From assembly GCF_051020765.1 (NCBI RefSeq), contig NC_134930.1, forward strand, positions 8,494,001-8,558,000: a DNA stretch of 64,000 nt, written 5' to 3'. Below the pieces are notes generated by a model. That model was not told where the DNA came from. It was given only the letters and a program-made list of their open reading frames with translations, and searched no databases. The number at the start of each line of letters is the position of its first letter. The stretch's first letter is position 1. Shown one piece after another: positions 61,160 to 64,000 of this stretch. The translations under genes and the position numbers were made by a program. Source of the stretch: Lasioglossum baleicum (Eukaryota; Arthropoda; Insecta; Hymenoptera; Halictidae).

Positions 61160-61620
61160 CAGGGTGTCTCAGCTGAGGGAGGTCACCTAAATATCTGCTT
61201 TATTTTTGATGGCTCAAAAGAATATTTATGGCATAATTTAAATGGTATCGAAGGAGAATCAAGATATCGAAGGTATCATAGAAGAACAATTTTTTTTGAC
61301 CGGTTATTTTTTCATAGTTTTTTCAAGATCATCGTTATTTTTTATCGGGAAAACTCATTTTTTTATTGCATCTTGTTAATGATTTAAGCATATTCGAATG
61401 TATTTTTTCAGTCGCTACAAGAGAGATGGAATAAAAAAATAAGTTCTCCCAATAAAAAAATAACGATGACCTTGAAGAAACTATGAAAAATAAGCAGACA
61501 AACGAAATCGTTCTTCCATGATATTCCTCCTTCGATACCATTTAAATTATGCCATAAATATCTTTTGTGCCATTAAAAATAAAGGAGATATTTAGGTAGC
61601 CTCCTTCAGCTGAGACACCC
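61160..61620. mobile_element. Fold-back element (CAGGGTGTCTCAGCTGAGG), TATA flanks
   Basis: The ends CAGGGTGTCTCAGCTGA… and …TCAGCTGAGACACCC are inverted repeats, flanked by TATA (61156-61159, 61621-61624). The right end has lost its final TG. The arms share ACCTAAATATCT and GGCATAATTTAAATGGTATC. Confidence 0.8.
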
Positions 61621-62233
61621 TATATTTGTACAATAAATTGTTACAGCATGTGATTCGATAAATGCCGAAGTGATAGGAAATACTACTGAATCCGTGATAA
61701 GAAGATTGCAGCATTGCATTGATACCAATAACAATTACTTTGAACATCTTCTGTAGAGCAAGTTTATTTCGCCTTTTTTGTCATAAATGACCTTTGCTGA
61801 CCTTCAAAGACCTTAATGTTGCATCTCGTCGGATTCATCTTGTAGCAGACATGGTGCGTGGGAAAGAGGGAATTTCTGGATGCGGAAATTCCATCTTTTC
61901 CAAGTGCACACTCTAGGCGGTTGGGTCGAGGGAGACCGGTCATTAAAGTGACGATTGCCAGAACCCTAGCTCGACCGTTGTTATGCCCTTGGCGTTGACG
62001 ATTCCTAAGACATTGTTTTGGGTGAGAGAAATTTCTCCATTGCTCTTGAGGATGCCTCCCCCCGTTTTAACAGTTTTTAGGACGTCACCAAACCGCCCCC
62101 AAAAAGGTCTTTTACCAGTGGGGCAGGCAGCTGACTGACTTCGACGAGTTCACTTCGTTTAGCGCGCGTGATTATTCGAAGACGTTAGGCTCTCCTAATT
62201 ACCGTTAGCTGTTAGCGCTTTCTCACTTATTAA

Positions 62234-62434
62234 TAGACTGCGGATCTTTATGCATTTATGAAGAAATTGTTTGGGTGAAATATAAAACAGTAAAAGATTT
62301 AAATAATTCAAGCATGTTGTAATATTGCTTTTAACGTAACAAAGTCGTTAAGGGATGAAATCAACTTTTATGTTATTCCTGCTTCCCACAATCAATGCAA
62401 AACATTTTTATTTTGCATAAAGATCCGCAGTCTA
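62234..62434. mobile_element. 201-bp hAT-like MITE, copy 5
   Basis: The ends TAGACTGCGGATCTTTATGC and GCATAAAGATCCGCAGTCTA are flanked by perfect CTTATTAA octamers (62226-62233, 62435-62442). It lies in the opposite orientation to the 4704 copy. Confidence 0.85.
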
Positions 62435-63446
62435 CTTATTAAACAGTTTTAATATTATCACGCGTACTATTCACTATCCTTCCTATTCGATATCCTAAAG
62501 TTTCAATAGCCGGTATCAGAAAACAGGTACCAAAACATAGAATTCTATTTAAAAAAACAAAAGTGACCTTCACATCTCTGAAGCAGCTTCACCTAGCAAC
62601 AAAAGATTAACGACACATTACGTTCCCTGTTGTCCGATGCAACTTTTTTCGAAAACTTTTCTACTACTATCATACTTTCGGAGTTATTAATTTTCACCGT
62701 AAGTGACTACATCTACGGACTAAATCATGTGTTTGTGGGTGTCTGTTATAAACTATAAGAGCTTGACGATTATTACATAAACCGTTTCGAAGTAAAGACA
62801 TTTCTCAACGGCTCACGAATGATTCTGTGATTGGTTCAAATAACGATCCGCGAGATTCAGAACAAGTTAACTTTCAGGATTTCGAGTTCCGCGAGGAAGT
62901 CAACAATGTCTTGTTCGGAGCAATCGAAGGACACGGCAGGACATTTTTCATCGAATCAGATGGAATTCGCGGCGAAAGGTAAACGTAAGTGTGTTTACGT
63001 GTCGAAACATTCCGGCGGCATGCAGAAACTTCTTGAAAGCTTCTTGCCGCCGTCCAATTCTGGATTAAACTTATGTCGTACATATCCACCGGCCACCTTC
63101 CGACGTATTCGGAAACTTAACGCGAGTTTGCAATCCAGTATCCAGACTTTGGCTTTGCGGCACTTTCAGGGCAGGCTCCGGCCAGCTTGACCGAACTTCC
63201 GCTGCAGCGAAATACCACTTAAGTTGCGATCCGTTCGAGACATAAACGTCTTGATAAAAGCCTCAGTGTACGCAGCGAGAATGCGTTGTTGTTCCAATTC
63301 CTTCAGAGACGTCTTCCTAACTGGGTTCATTTCTTCTTTCTGCTACTTGACAAAGACAGCTTCTTCATCAAATGCTATTTCGGAATGCTAGGAGCTTCTC
63401 GTAAACAAACTAATATATTGGAGGCGCATACAGTGACACACATATA

Positions 63447-63752
63447 CAGGGTGAGTCCGAAGAAACAGAACACCTTAAATATCTCCGTTACTTTTCGTTC
63501 TACAAAAAAACTTCTTAGGATAAAGTTACACTGTTTGAAAGGCCACATGTAACGGTGTAAGGGAAAAAATTTTCAAGGTCATTTTTTTACAAGATATCAA
63601 GGTCATCGATATTTTTTTAAATGGAATGAAGTATTTTCTAATACATCAATCGATGCAGCTGGACATTCGTTATAAAAAAGTACTAACCTATGTATGTCGA
63701 AAAGTTAGCAGTTCACGAGATATTTCGATTTAAATAACTCTAAAACACCATT
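63447..63752. mobile_element. Left arm of a family B-related fold-back
   Basis: CAGGGTGAGTCC follows TATA (63443-63446). From about 63610 the sequence (AATACATCAATCGATGCAGC, CTAACCTATGTATGTCG) matches 10455-10560 closely, whereas the outer ~150 bp differ. The arm ends at a simple repeat. Confidence 0.6.
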
Positions 63753-64000
63753 GACGCTGAAATTGAAGAGTTGAAATTAACGAAATGAAATTGAAAAAGT
63801 GAAGTTGAAATTGAAAAATTGACGTTGAAATTGAAATATTGACGTTGAAGTTGATATTAACGAAATAAAATTGAAAAATTGAAGTTGAAATTGAAGTTGA
63901 AAATGAAGTTGAAGAGTTGATATTAAAATTGAAGTTGAAAATGAAGTTGAAGAGTTGATATTGAAATTGAAAAATTGACATTGAAATTGAAATTGATGTT
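63753..64000. repeat. TGAAATTGAAGT-type minisatellite
   Basis: Irregular repeats of TTGAAATTGAA, TTGAAGTTGAA and TTGATATT run to the end of the window and probably beyond it. Confidence 0.85.

Noticed and set aside
62831..63190. 119-codon plus-strand frame as an exon
   Set aside because: It has no recognised motif, clear splice sites or frame support. It remains possible but unsupported.

Overview
The window looks like nuclear DNA of an arthropod, most likely an insect. It is AT-rich and gene-poor, carries GT-AG introns, microsatellites, mariner, Tc3, Helitron, hAT, pogo and PIF/Harbinger-type sequences and solo-LTR-like pieces, and shows no bacterial-style gene packing. A hymenopteran such as an ant is plausible from the kinds of repeats, but nothing here proves the species.

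The only well-recognised host gene is the first coding exon of a TMTC1/2-like O-mannosyltransferase at 17759-18072 on the minus strand. Its donor site is at 17758, so 1-17758 is probably a long intron of that gene. A CpG-rich region at about 18.1-20.7 kb holds its likely 5' region, with a possible TATA box near 20410. Just beyond lies a second minus-strand coding exon candidate (20747-20996) that I cannot identify. A small two-exon plus-strand gene (14061-15331) has been split by a fold-back element and carries one internal stop. A 121-residue lysine/glutamate-rich protein (34721-35086) follows a small intron.

Most of the rest is transposon debris. The dominant class is long fold-back elements (two near-complementary arms, 0.45-2 kb in total): 346-2331, 6195-7137, 8556-9206, 10264-11581, 10679-11336, 12767-13400, 14493-15073, 26907-27353, 40705-41373, 46812-47893, 57332-59205 and 61160-61620, plus several single arms. 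Families ending in CAGGGTG are mostly flanked by TATA on both sides; the others are flanked by TA. Other elements include five copies of a ~201-bp hAT-like MITE (8-bp duplications), MULE-like elements built from CCGACAA subrepeats (9-bp duplications), two other hAT-like elements (29071-30086, 47219-47702), a Helitron 3' end with a broken helicase (22713-23776), an internally deleted Tc3-like element (56438-57154), a 250-bp solo LTR (58653-58902) and a PIF/Harbinger-like composite (53528-55252). Many are nested, which gives a relative order of insertion and several empty sites inside the window.

The most unusual structure is at 38607-39100: ten 35-nt units at ~50-bp spacing. Each unit has a six-base-pair inverted repeat around a GCGAA loop, and the stem bases change in compensating pairs from unit to unit. 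This looks like an array of selected RNA (or DNA) hairpins. I do not recognise it as any known family.
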